Of a stretch of DNA of 64,000 nt, positions 8,363 through 17,298 are shown one piece after another. This DNA is from Segetibacter sp. 3557_3. Its GTDB lineage: Bacteria; Bacteroidota; Bacteroidia; Chitinophagales; Chitinophagaceae. Location: assembly GCF_004354985.1 (NCBI RefSeq), contig NZ_SMSK01000001.1, positions 620,001-684,000 on the forward strand, given 5' to 3'. Below the pieces are notes generated by a model. That model was not told the DNA's origin, made no database searches, and worked only from the letters and a program-made list of their open reading frames with translations. How positions within the stretch are numbered: position 1 is the stretch's first letter; each line of letters begins with the position of its first letter. Position numbers and translations under genes: made by a program.

Positions 8363-10978
8363 TTACTTGTTTAAGGGTGCTGCCTTAAGTGCGTTATAGA
8401 TGTCGATGCCGAATTGGATCTGGGCCCCCGGCGCATAGTGCGTTTGATCACCCAACAGCGGGTAAGCGTCGGTATTGATCAGAATGGCGTTGTTTGCAGG
8501 ATTAGATGCATACGCTTCCTGGGCCGCTCGTACCGTGGTTCGGTAGGTGAAGGTTGGGGTGTTAATTCTTGCGACAACTCTCTTATAGTTTGTCAGTGGT
8601 GTGTTTATATTATTCAGTTGCCATTGGGCAGTGATCCACTTGTGAAAGTCGTCGAAAAAATTCTTGATGTTTGTGGCATAGGCGTTTGCATATCCTTGGT
8701 TCAGCGCATCACTTTCGCCGTTTACCATGATAATACCTTTTAATTCGAGCGGTTTGCCAACTGTTTTTTCCGTTGCCGCTTCCAATGCCTGTGAAAGGTA
8801 AAGCTTAAAGGTGTTGTTAGAGTAACCGCCACCATTCAGAGGATTCCAATCGACCGCCATGGTAGTTCCGGCAACGGCATACTGGAAAATGTAAGGTTGT
8901 ACCCCGCTATTTTCTTCATTAAGTTTTTTAACAAACGACGTTTGAACGCCAAAGTCGTCATCGTACATGCCGTTGACTATTGCGGTATTAACGCCGGGCG
9001 TCATTTGTGCCCACTTGTTTGTAGTATGTCTGGTGTCGTATATCTGTGCGTTTAACGGAACATTGTATATGGCTCGTTGTTCAGCACTGAGGGACCCAAT
9101 CCGGTTCCAACCTACATTTGATTGTCCTATAACGATGTAAAATGGGGTATTGCCGGTTGTCTTCAATGGCGCCTCAGCATCACTCCATGCCTGCAACTCA
9201 GCGATCCGGGCATAGCCGTCGGCCGTACGGGTTACTCTTACCCGAACCCTGCTAGTCGCGATGGCGGGAAAAGTAAACTTACGCCAAACCTTATTGTTGT
9301 CTACTACCTTACCATTGGGAATAGTGACCCAGGTAGTGCCATTCCAGGTTTGGACTTCAAAATCAACTATCCCCAAATTTGAAAACGTCATTGCCTCTGT
9401 TGGTTCAACAGGACTGGCATTGTTATCCTGGTTGGTGATAACATCTATCTGGCGGATGTTTTTGGTTGCATTAAATGCAACCTGGATCCATTGAGGATTG
9501 TTATTGTCTACTGCCACGGCCCAAATTGCTCCATTAACTCCTGTTCGTTCATCGTTAATCGCCCTGGTTGGAGTGTATTTAGCCAGGTAGGCTGAAGCCG
9601 TTGCGATACCACCTCTCACAGCCAAAGCAGCGTTTGTTGCCGTTTCATTAGTAGTTGAAGTCGGCGTGTTGTCAACGGGGGCTTTCGCGGTGGTGTCAGT
9701 AGTGGTTGTAGTGGTGGTTTCGGTTGTGGTTCCCGTTGTTGTTCCCGTTGTTGTTCCGGTTGTGGTTCCGCCAGCATCTTCCGTTGGTGTAGTTTGTGTT
9801 CCGGCTGTAAATGCCTCAACTTCTGCGATCCGCGAACTACCGTCAGCTGTTGCAAGCACCAGTACTCTAATCCTTGAAGTTGAGATTGACGGGAAAGCTA
9901 CTTTGGTCCATACTTTATTATTACCACGAATTGAACCTCCTGGTACAGTAACCCATTTTGTACCATCCCACGTTTGCACATCAAAATCTTTCAGACCATA
10001 GTTATTATAAGTCATGCTTTCTGTAGGTTCAGCGGGACTTGAGTAATTATCCTGAATGGTAAATACATTGATAAGGTTGATGTTTCTTGGACCGGAAAAG
10101 TTCACCTGCAACCAGTCAGGAAATGTCTGTGGTGTATTATCATTCCAGAACTGAATGCCTTTCCGGTCGCCATCGTTGGCGTATGGTCCCCAGTATGAAT
10201 TTGAATTGTTGTGGTTGGAAGACGTTGTGCTAACCCCGCCATTAGTTGCGGCTGCAACGTTCATGGAAGGTTGACTTGTACCACCGGTTTCAGTTGGAGT
10301 AGGAGTGGTGTTGGAAGTTGTAGTACTTGTGTTTGTTGTACCGGAGTTCGTACTCGTGGTGGTAGTTGAAGCCGAGAGTGCTTCAATTTCCATTATCCTT
10401 GACCAACCGTCGGCAGAACCGTGGATTAGCACCCGTACTTGGGTGGTGGTGATCGCTGTAAACTGAACACTGCGTAAAACCTTATTGTTGCCGGTGATGT
10501 TTCCCCCCGGAACAGTAACCCATGCACTACCGTTCCACGTTTGTACATCGAAAGCCGTGAGGCCGTAAGTATTAAACGTCATCGTGTTGTTTGGTGTGGA
10601 TGGGCTGGAAAAATTATCCTGGATTGAGTATACATTAACCTGGTTAATGGTTTGAGGACTTTTAAACCGAACCTCTATCCAATCCGGGAAAAGGTTTTGG
10701 TTATTATCGGACCACCAGGTACTTCCCATAGTATTGCCGTCAATAGCATGGGTTGGAAGGGTTGCGTCGTTTTGGTAGTTCGATGAGGAAGAAGCTACGG
10801 CACCACTTGCAGCCGATGCAACATTGGTTTGAGCCGTCGCGCAAGAATGGGTGACGAATAAATACAATACAATTAGAAAGAATATGGGAAATAACCTCCT
10901 GAATCTTAAGTGGGCAAAAGGTATTGAAATCGGAATTTGTCGAACTATTGCCTTGGCTGAGGTGTGGTATGGCTGCAT
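8363..10978 (-). CDS. Secreted SGNH-type esterase with three discoidin (F5/8 C) domains
   Basis: 871 residues. A hydrophobic export signal near residues 28-48 ends in ATAQ. Three F5/8 type C-like carbohydrate-binding modules follow (about 52-203, 238-393 and 451-605), each with the pattern DW/QW-IxV-F, FDVQTWNG..WVTVPGG and a final RI-E-AL/F strand. Two Thr-rich linkers separate them. The C-terminal catalytic domain (about 612-871) looks like a sialate O-acetylesterase/CE6 SGNH hydrolase: GQSN with Ser620, NGESDA, and DQTHY with Asp844 and His847. It probably removes acetyl or related esters from a polysaccharide bound by the modules. No lipobox or T9SS domain is seen. It is monocistronic. 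Confidence 0.85.
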   Translation of the reverse strand: MQPYHTSAKAIVRQIPISIPFAHLRFRRLFPIFFLIVLYLFVTHSCATAQTNVASAASGAVASSSSNYQNDATLPTHAIDGNTMGSTWWSDNNQNLFPDWIEVRFKSPQTINQVNVYSIQDNFSSPSTPNNTMTFNTYGLTAFDVQTWNGSAWVTVPGGNITGNNKVLRSVQFTAITTTQVRVLIHGSADGWSRIMEIEALSASTTTTSTNSGTTNTSTTTSNTTPTPTETGGTSQPSMNVAAATNGGVSTTSSNHNNSNSYWGPYANDGDRKGIQFWNDNTPQTFPDWLQVNFSGPRNINLINVFTIQDNYSSPAEPTESMTYNNYGLKDFDVQTWDGTKWVTVPGGSIRGNNKVWTKVAFPSISTSRIRVLVLATADGSSRIAEVEAFTAGTQTTPTEDAGGTTTGTTTGTTTGTTTETTTTTTTDTTAKAPVDNTPTSTTNETATNAALAVRGGIATASAYLAKYTPTRAINDERTGVNGAIWAVAVDNNNPQWIQVAFNATKNIRQIDVITNQDNNASPVEPTEAMTFSNLGIVDFEVQTWNGTTWVTIPNGKVVDNNKVWRKFTFPAIATSRVRVRVTRTADGYARIAELQAWSDAEAPLKTTGNTPFYIVIGQSNVGWNRIGSLSAEQRAIYNVPLNAQIYDTRHTTNKWAQMTPGVNTAIVNGMYDDDFGVQTSFVKKLNEENSGVQPYIFQYAVAGTTMAVDWNPLNGGGYSNNTFKLYLSQALEAATEKTVGKPLELKGIIMVNGESDALNQGYANAYATNIKNFFDDFHKWITAQWQLNNINTPLTNYKRVVARINTPTFTYRTTVRAAQEAYASNPANNAILINTDAYPLLGDQTHYAPGAQIQFGIDIYNALKAAPLNK
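9722..9770 (-). repeat. 12-bp tandem repeat coding a Gly-Thr linker
   Basis: About four 12-base units inside the esterase gene encode repeated GTTT between the second and third discoidin modules. Variation in unit number would keep the frame and change linker length by four residues. Confidence 0.75.
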
Positions 10979-11517
10979 GCGGAAGTGATTAGAATTTCAT
11001 CTGGAAGATTACCAGCAGACGAGTAGATAAAAGCATGCCAACAAATTCATATTTGTTAATCCTGCATTAAAGTAAGTAGAAATACATTTCGATAAAAAGG
11101 TGCAAGTATGCAGATTCAAATTGGATCTTAATTAAATGGAAAAAAATTTCCCGGCACTCAATCAAAGAAAGGAGTAATTTCTAAAACGTTTTTTAAGGCT
11201 GTAATTACTTTATAATAGAAGGTTTAATGCTGAGCCATTAATTTTAAGCCGAACCCAGATAGATTTTAAATCTCGGTCCATGAAAATAGCACGAGGTGAA
11301 CCCTTGATAGGTTTTTCACCTGAAATTTGCTATCTAAAATTGCAATTACTAGAAAAATACCACGTGCAATCATTATTACTTTAAAAAATTTAAATTCATG
11401 ATACAAGTTCATAAGCACAACCAACAAGGGGTTAAGACCGTTGGCCACACTATAGCCTCCTAACTTATATCTCCTGCAACCTACTCGCGAAAACTTGGTT
11501 ATACGTTGTACAAAAAC
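10979..11517. other. Intergenic region without a recognised gene
   Basis: AT-rich. A short palindrome AAAACGTTTT lies at 11183-11192. The one longer frame here (11266-11529 minus) overlaps the terminator of the neighbouring gene and has no recognisable content. Confidence 0.5.
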
Positions 11518-11540
11518 AAAAAGCCCCAATCGGGGCTTTA
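11518..11540 (-). terminator. Terminator of the small beta-barrel gene
   Basis: 8-bp GC-rich stem (11520-11527 with 11532-11539), tetraloop, and a T-rich run on the minus strand, 21 bases past the stop codon. Confidence 0.88.
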
Positions 11541-11560
11541 AGTTGATTTGCTAAAGGTTT

Positions 11561-12049
11561 TTAGAAATTATAAGCTAAACGTAGGAGAACCGCGTTAGCT
11601 GCATCAACCGACAAGTATTTTACAGAAGCATCAAAGTTTTTTGCAAAACCGTAACCAACACTCGCAGCATAAGTAAATTCGCCATTGTTTTGGTTACTAC
11701 CAGCTACTTTATTGGTCAGAAAAGAATAGCCCACCTGCGGATGTCCGTATAGACCTTTTCCGATAGCGATTTTACCGCCGGCCAAAACCGGGATAAAACT
11801 AACGTCCTCGCCAACCTTTACGCCAAAATTCTGATAACCTGCACTTCCGGTTACCTTAAAGCCAGTACCAGCCGGGATCTCAACTTGCCCATCTACTCCA
11901 TAAGAAGTTGATAAATTTGTTTTTGTTCCGGTACCGACATTAGCACCAATGCCAAATGTTGTTTTCCCTTTCGTTTTAACTCCCATGTCTTGTGCTTTTA
12001 AAGCAACTGCTGAAAATGCAAGGGCAGTTAACAATACTACTTTCTTCAT
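11561..12049 (-). CDS. Small outer-membrane beta-barrel protein
   Basis: 162 residues with a signal peptide (MKKVVLLTALAFSAVALKAQ) and then alternating hydrophobic/polar strands rich in Gly, such as TTFGIGANVGTG and GFKVTGSAGYQNFGV. The terminal residues LRLAYNF end in Phe, the usual signal for the barrel assembly machinery. Length and strand count fit an eight-stranded OmpA/OmpX-like barrel (PF13505-like). It has its own terminator and no operon partner. Function beyond an outer-membrane barrel cannot be given. Confidence 0.8.
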   Translation of the reverse strand: MKKVVLLTALAFSAVALKAQDMGVKTKGKTTFGIGANVGTGTKTNLSTSYGVDGQVEIPAGTGFKVTGSAGYQNFGVKVGEDVSFIPVLAGGKIAIGKGLYGHPQVGYSFLTNKVAGSNQNNGEFTYAASVGYGFAKNFDASVKYLSVDAANAVLLRLAYNF

Positions 12050-12369
12050 AATTTCGATTTAGTTAGAAACTTTCATGCCCTCTGCAAATGCCGTGCCTTT
12101 AATGAAATTTTAAGCCTGGGCGCTACCATTATCATCGAGGAACGCTGGCAAGCACAAGTTTTAACAACTAAGTTCCTGTTGTCTAAACAGGCTTATTCAT
12201 CCTGGAGAGTCATCGTACGGAAAAAACAAATTAAAAAATTATATATATTATTGCTCGTTTAGCGTTAACTTTCTGAAACTAATCTTCTCGCTGCCTATTT
12301 CTTGTAACCATCACATTATCTTTCGCTGGGTTTTTGTGGTTATGCCTTATATGCAAAAACTTAACTATT
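12050..12369. other. Divergent intergenic region
   Basis: Separates the small barrel gene (minus) from the receiver gene (plus). AT-rich, no gene or strong hairpin seen. Confidence 0.45.
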
Positions 12370-12768
12370 ATGACCCCTTGTAAAATTTTAATCATTGATG
12401 ATGATGAAGATGATGTGGAGATATTAACAAAGGCATTTACAGACACTGGCGTGATTGACATTTGCCATGTACACTCAGCAAACCAGGCGTTTAACTACCT
12501 CGCCGATGTAGCTTTTGAATTTCTCCCTAAACTCATTATCACGGATATGCATCTTGCAGGCGTAACCGGAAAAGAGTTCCTGTTCAACATTAAGGGTCTG
12601 GAAAAGTATAAGCATATTCAAGTGGTCATATTTTCATCTGCTATGTCGGACCAGGAGTTTGAAAAGTGCCGTAAATTGGGTGCACTGGATTACCTGATTA
12701 AACCATCCACTTTTGGTGAATACATTAGGGTCGCCACAGACATCATCGGTAGAATCGAGTTAAATTAA
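12370..12768 (+). CDS. Stand-alone response regulator receiver protein
   Basis: 132 residues, a receiver domain and nothing else. The acidic pocket is in IIDDDEDD near residue 10, the phospho-acceptor is Asp59 (ITDMHLAG), the switch serines are in IFSSA, and the conserved Lys is in LIKPS. I chose the ATG at 12370, directly before the conserved first strand (KILIIDDDED); an in-frame ATG 36 bases upstream would add residues not found in the family. Such Rcp1/CheY-like proteins take phosphate from a histidine kinase encoded elsewhere; no kinase gene is adjacent. The divergent neighbour encodes a small barrel. Confidence 0.9.
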   Translation: MTPCKILIIDDDEDDVEILTKAFTDTGVIDICHVHSANQAFNYLADVAFEFLPKLIITDMHLAGVTGKEFLFNIKGLEKYKHIQVVIFSSAMSDQEFEKCRKLGALDYLIKPSTFGEYIRVATDIIGRIELN

Positions 12769-13098
12769 CCCGCGGCCATTTATTGTGTGCCTTATTTTCA
12801 ATATCCCGGCTACTACAAAATATTGTACAAACGTTTATGCTAAAGCGGATTTGCTTCTACTGACATTTTCCTTTCGCGAAAGCTTTTAAAATCTTCTTAT
12901 CTCCTCAATTTTAGCAGGGCTGGTAAGTTTAGCCTCTTCGGCTAATCACGCCGTTGCTTTTCTCCTGGTATGCAATTATCAATATATCCTTGTTCTATTC
13001 TTTTCAGACACCGGATCAGGCGCGTTGTAATAAGTTGAAACGCTGAGCGACCTGTGATCGGGAAACAGTAACTTTATTTCATACATTATTACTGCCAT
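12769..13098. other. Intergenic region before the arabinanase gene
   Basis: No gene, repeat or convincing hairpin seen in about 330 bases. Confidence 0.45.
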
Positions 13099-14217
13099 AT
13101 GAAAAGAAACTTGCTCACAATTGCATTTGCGTTATTAACTACGCTCTCAAACGGCCAACAAACAACAGCAACGGATAGCGCAGGGAGCCAGCAAGCCCAA
13201 CCGCCCCGACGGTTCCGCCCGGTTATCGGCGAATTAACAACAAGCCCTGGAGTTCACGACCCTGTTATGGCAAAAGAAGGTGATACTTACTACGTATTTC
13301 ACACGGGTGCTGGTATCTGGTCGTCGAAGGACATGATTACCTGGAAACGTGAAAGACCTGTTTTTGACTCCAGCAATACGCCCACCTGGTTAAAGGGTGC
13401 CGGGTTCAGCAGGCCGGGCTACTGGGCGCCGGATATATTCTTTCACAACGGCCAATGGCTGCTGTACTACTCCAACTCTGCCTTTGGTAAAAATACTTCT
13501 GCCATCGGAGTCGCCACTAACAAAACCCTCAACCCTTCATCTCCTGATTATAAGTGGGTCGACCAGGGGAAAATCGTTCAAACCTATCCCGGTAAAACAA
13601 ATTACAATGCCATCGATCCTGCTGTGATTTACGACGATAAAACCAAATCTCCATGGATGACATATGGTTCATTTTGGCATGGCATGCAACTGGTAAAATT
13701 GAGTAGAGACGGATTACGATTAGCTGACCCTAATGACTCCATAAAATTAAACACTGTTTCAAGCCGCATGACCGATCCGTCTGCCCCTAATCCTCCCTCC
13801 AACGGTGTTCATCCTGCTGATGCTGGCGGCAATGCCATAGAAGCGCCGTTCCTGTTCAAAAAAGGCAAATATTACTACCTCTTCGTGTCATTCGATTATT
13901 GCTGCAGCGGAGTCAAAAGCGATTACAAGATTGCAGTAGGGCGTTCAACTAAAATACAGGGCCCCTACCTTGATAAAAACGGTGTTGATATGGCAAGGGG
14001 AGGAGGCACGATCATCCGTGAAGGCGATAAAAAAGAGTTTTACGCAGTTGGTCATAACAGCGCGTACACCTTCAATAAAATTGATTACCTGGTTTATCAT
14101 GGCTATTCGGTAGCCGAAAATGCCGCTTCCAAACTGGTGATCGAAACAATGGAGTGGGACAAGAATGGATGGCCGGTAGTAGGAAAAAGAATTACGCCGA
14201 AGCCCGCCGGCAAGTGA
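13099..14217 (+). CDS. Arabinan endo-1,5-alpha-L-arabinosidase (GH43)
   Basis: 372 residues with a signal peptide (cleavage near SNGQ, residue 20) and a Pro-rich spacer. The five-bladed propeller of GH43 follows, with its three carboxylates: Asp54 in VHDP, Asp173 in AIDP and Glu248 in NAIEAPF. YWAPDIFF and GHNSAY are further arabinanase signatures. It would cut the alpha-1,5 backbone of plant arabinan outside the cytoplasm. The extended NAIEAPF and DYCCSG segments favour the endo-arabinanase subgroup over beta-xylosidases. No susC/susD lies nearby, so it is not part of a classical polysaccharide utilisation locus in this window. Confidence 0.92.
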   Translation: MKRNLLTIAFALLTTLSNGQQTTATDSAGSQQAQPPRRFRPVIGELTTSPGVHDPVMAKEGDTYYVFHTGAGIWSSKDMITWKRERPVFDSSNTPTWLKGAGFSRPGYWAPDIFFHNGQWLLYYSNSAFGKNTSAIGVATNKTLNPSSPDYKWVDQGKIVQTYPGKTNYNAIDPAVIYDDKTKSPWMTYGSFWHGMQLVKLSRDGLRLADPNDSIKLNTVSSRMTDPSAPNPPSNGVHPADAGGNAIEAPFLFKKGKYYYLFVSFDYCCSGVKSDYKIAVGRSTKIQGPYLDKNGVDMARGGGTIIREGDKKEFYAVGHNSAYTFNKIDYLVYHGYSVAENAASKLVIETMEWDKNGWPVVGKRITPKPAGK

Positions 14218-14353
14218 TTGGTTGGGCAGGCACGCAAACAACAGCATCTATGTCCGGGGTTAATCCTACCATAATAAACCTGGGGCGTATCGATGGCTTA
14301 CTGCACAAGCCTTACACCCACCCTGTGCACTTCGAAAATAAATTTTCTGTTTA

Positions 14354-14460
14354 GGGCGTGTCCCCAAGCTGCGCAAGGGGCCGGGCTATTCGCTTCAAGT
14401 CCTCGCCCCCCAAAGGGTTGGGGGGCCTGCGGGCTTTACGCTGCTATCCCTCACGCGAGG
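14354..14460. repeat. GC-rich intergenic repeat-like element
   Basis: A block of about 107 bases far richer in G and C than its surroundings. It contains a perfect 9-bp hairpin (14405-14413 with 14418-14426) and flanking CCTCG/CGAGG arms (14401-14405 and 14456-14460). From memory it resembles short GC-rich elements beginning GGGCGTG and ending in CCCTCACGCG that are dispersed between Bacteroidota genes. No second copy was seen in this window. It could also act in transcription termination of the arabinanase gene. Confidence 0.55.
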
Positions 14461-15185
14461 TTTTAATTATTGCCACACGAACGCTGAATTAAAATCCGAA
14501 AACCGGTAATCACTAGCAGGTGCTGCGTTCGACAGTTTAGCACGGGAAAGGGGTTTTTCATAGGGTGAATAATACTGCTGTTTGTTGTTCAACAAACGGT
14601 TAATTTCATTAACAGGTAAATAATGCTTAAAGTCATATTCACGACAAGAAAGAAGTTTTTGCGCTGAAAGGACAAACATGATTATAACTGACTCGAGTTA
14701 ATTATTCATACCGGGAGCCTGCTCTACACGTCAAAACAATTAATCGTTCCTGAAACCGTTTCTGTACATGTTGTACTATACAGTGGAGTTTGCAGGAGAA
14801 TTAATTGCTTTTAAAAGAGAGAGCCTAATTTGTTGTTTGTAAGTCGTTGCGTAGTCACCTTAGTTGAGCCTATGTTTTTCTTTACCGACAGGCTATGCAA
14901 AACGTGAGCATTCTACCCAGGCCAAAAAGTAACAATGAGCTTGCTTACGGGCAAAAGGTTCTTCGATCTGTATAGGTCGATTAATTAGGGTCTTTATTCA
15001 ATTCATCTGCTCACTCAAGGCTTGCTATGCAATTCCGACCGGCTAAAGCCTAGCAGCACCGCTTTACGATACAAATCATCGGTTTGATCACAACGAAATC
15101 GCTTAATCACAAGGTTTGACCTATTTATCCTACATGTATATTGCTGCTTTTGCTATTAAACCTTCTGTTTACTAAACCCTCGTTC
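14461..15185. other. Intergenic region after the GC-rich element
   Basis: About 725 bases with one 70-codon minus-strand frame (14467-14679) of no recognisable content. Otherwise nothing seen. Confidence 0.45.
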
Positions 15186-16733
15186 ATGAGACCAATTTTA
15201 TGCTTGTTGTTGTTCGCTTCTATGATTAACTATACCATTGCCCAGCCTGGCAAACTAGATCCCACGTTCGGCAATAGCGGTATTGTAACAACCGCCGTTG
15301 GTTCGGGAGCATCAGATGACAGAAGTTATGCAATGGCGATTCAGCCCGATGGGAAAGTTATAATGGTTGGGCTATCTACCGGTACTGGGGGCTTTGCGGT
15401 GACCCGTTATCATGTAGATGGCCGTCTTGACTCTACCTTTGACAATGATGGCAAAATATTAATGCCCGCTATCAATTCTTCGGTAGACTATGCCCGGGGT
15501 GTGGCGCTTCAGGCTGATGGAAAAATCATCGTAGCGGGATATACCAGGAACGGCATGTTCAGTTATATAGCCCTTGTAAGATTTAATACCAATGGCAGTC
15601 TTGACTTAACCTTTGATGGGGATGGAATAGTAACAACAGCCATAGGGCCACGTGAGGATTTTGCCTCATCAATCGCGGTTCAAAAAGATGGTAAAATCGT
15701 TGTTGGCGGCTATGGCTTTAGTGGTACTTCATCGGTTTTTGTTGCAGTACGATACAATGTAAATGGCAGCCTTGACACCACTTTTGATGTTGATGGCAAA
15801 GTAACGATCGACCCGAATTCAATTACCGCTACAATCCAGTCAATTGCCCTGCAACCCGATGGTAAACTGGTTTTAGCTGGCTCAACCCGCGAAGGGTTTA
15901 CGTTGGTGAGACTTAACATTAACGGCAGTGTAGACCCGACCTTTGGTAGTACTGGCATCGTAAGGACTGTCTTACCCGGAAGCAGTATGATTAAGTCGAT
16001 AGCATTACAAAGCGACGGCAAAATAGTATCCGTTGGAAATTCCTCGGGCCACAACGCATTTGTACTTACAAGGTACAATACCGACGGCGGCCTCGACCCG
16101 ACATTCGGTACCGGCGGCATCGTATTGACTAAAATAGGAGCGTACAGCGACTACGCAACTGGGGTAGTAATTCAGAATAATGGTAAACTTATCGTCACCG
16201 GCGGAACAAGGGTCGATAATAATATTTTTAGCAACGACGTAGACATTGTTGTTGCCAGATACAACACCGATGGTAGCCCGGACCTTAACTTTGATGGGGA
16301 TGGGAAGGTAGTCATTGCCCTTAGTACAAAGCTAGATGAACCGACTGCAGTTAACCTTTACAAAAACAGGATTTATGTTGGAGGTTTTGCGCAGAATGCA
16401 ACTTCTATAATTGATTTTGCCCTGCTCGCCCTTCAAAATGATGATCAGAGCACGGTGCCTAATGTAGTCGCAAACAAAGATTTAATCTTGTACCCCAATC
16501 CAACCAGCGGAGCGTTCGCGATTGTGCTGAGCGACCTCATAGCGGGTTTAGTAACTGTGCAGGTCATGAATGTAAACGGGAGTGTGCTTCAACAGAAAGT
16601 TTTAGTCGTCGCTGGTTCAACCCCAACCCTGATTGAGCGTATGAACCTGGACCAATACCCTTCGGGAACTTATTTTATCAGGATATTAACTGCTGATGGA
16701 GTGCAGGTCGGGAAGGTGGTTGTTCAGCGTTAA
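15186..16733 (+). CDS. Delta-60-repeat protein with T9SS C-terminal sorting domain
   Basis: 515 residues from the ATG at 15186, which begins a clean signal peptide (MRPILCLLLFASMINYTIAQ); a start 45 bases upstream would only lengthen the leader. Seven delta-60 (DUF5122-type) propeller repeats follow, each with the pattern A-QxDGKI-VxG...RYN-NG-LDPTFG-xG. The last 85 residues are a type A T9SS sorting domain, starting LYPNPTSG and ending FIRILTADGVQVGKVVVQR. The protein should be exported by Sec and then carried across the outer membrane by T9SS for release or surface attachment. Target is unknown. A paralogue lies at 44231-46024. Confidence 0.9.
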   Translation: MRPILCLLLFASMINYTIAQPGKLDPTFGNSGIVTTAVGSGASDDRSYAMAIQPDGKVIMVGLSTGTGGFAVTRYHVDGRLDSTFDNDGKILMPAINSSVDYARGVALQADGKIIVAGYTRNGMFSYIALVRFNTNGSLDLTFDGDGIVTTAIGPREDFASSIAVQKDGKIVVGGYGFSGTSSVFVAVRYNVNGSLDTTFDVDGKVTIDPNSITATIQSIALQPDGKLVLAGSTREGFTLVRLNINGSVDPTFGSTGIVRTVLPGSSMIKSIALQSDGKIVSVGNSSGHNAFVLTRYNTDGGLDPTFGTGGIVLTKIGAYSDYATGVVIQNNGKLIVTGGTRVDNNIFSNDVDIVVARYNTDGSPDLNFDGDGKVVIALSTKLDEPTAVNLYKNRIYVGGFAQNATSIIDFALLALQNDDQSTVPNVVANKDLILYPNPTSGAFAIVLSDLIAGLVTVQVMNVNGSVLQQKVLVVAGSTPTLIERMNLDQYPSGTYFIRILTADGVQVGKVVVQR

Positions 16734-17298
16734 CTTGATGAATTATAACCCTGCAGTCAGTGCTAACATCTCCTAATCAATTCAATTTTGTCGTGATCTG
16801 AGATGTTTGGCGAAATAATTTCTAGTATTCGGTTCGAAGCGTGGTCCTGCTTGAATTAAGAGTCAACTTACAGTTACTGATTAGACGGTCGATGTCATGG
16901 ATGAACATGAAACTTCACCTTATGACCGGTCAGAAACATAATCAGTCGACCTGTTAAACATACTAAAGTAAATCGCTCTGCCCGGTCAACTCCGTAACAT
17001 GATCGCTGAACCATTTGTACTTAATGCATACTGATCTTCTATCGCGATGTCAGGTCACCCACAATTGTTGTAAACTCGACTTACCCCGGGAGATGCAATG
17101 TAGGTTGCATGTCACAACACCTCGTATAGCAGCGAATCCATACAAAAGCATAGGCTAACTTAAGCACCCGGTAAGTGCCACTAATAAGCAATAATTTAGC
17201 TTAACGGCACCAATGAAAGTCCGGGTAAAAAGAAAATGGAGCTTTTTTGTCAAATATTCGCATCGAATACCTTGAATCCTTGCGAAATTGCATTCACC
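16734..17298. other. Intergenic region without a recognised gene
   Basis: About 565 bases, no open frame above 60 codons, no clear hairpin, repeat or RNA gene seen. Confidence 0.5.

Noticed and set aside
9722-9770. Tandem 12-bp units considered as a CRISPR-like array
   Set aside because: No spacers; the units are in frame and encode a Gly-Thr linker.
11266-11529. 87-codon minus-strand frame next to the small barrel gene
   Set aside because: It begins inside the terminator of that gene and has no signal peptide or family likeness.
14467-14679. 70-codon minus-strand frame after the GC-rich element
   Set aside because: No recognisable motif, no promoter, and composition unlike neighbouring genes.
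16820-16860. GGTTCGAA sequence resembling a tRNA T-loop
   Set aside because: No acceptor stem, anticodon arm or CCA could be fitted around it.
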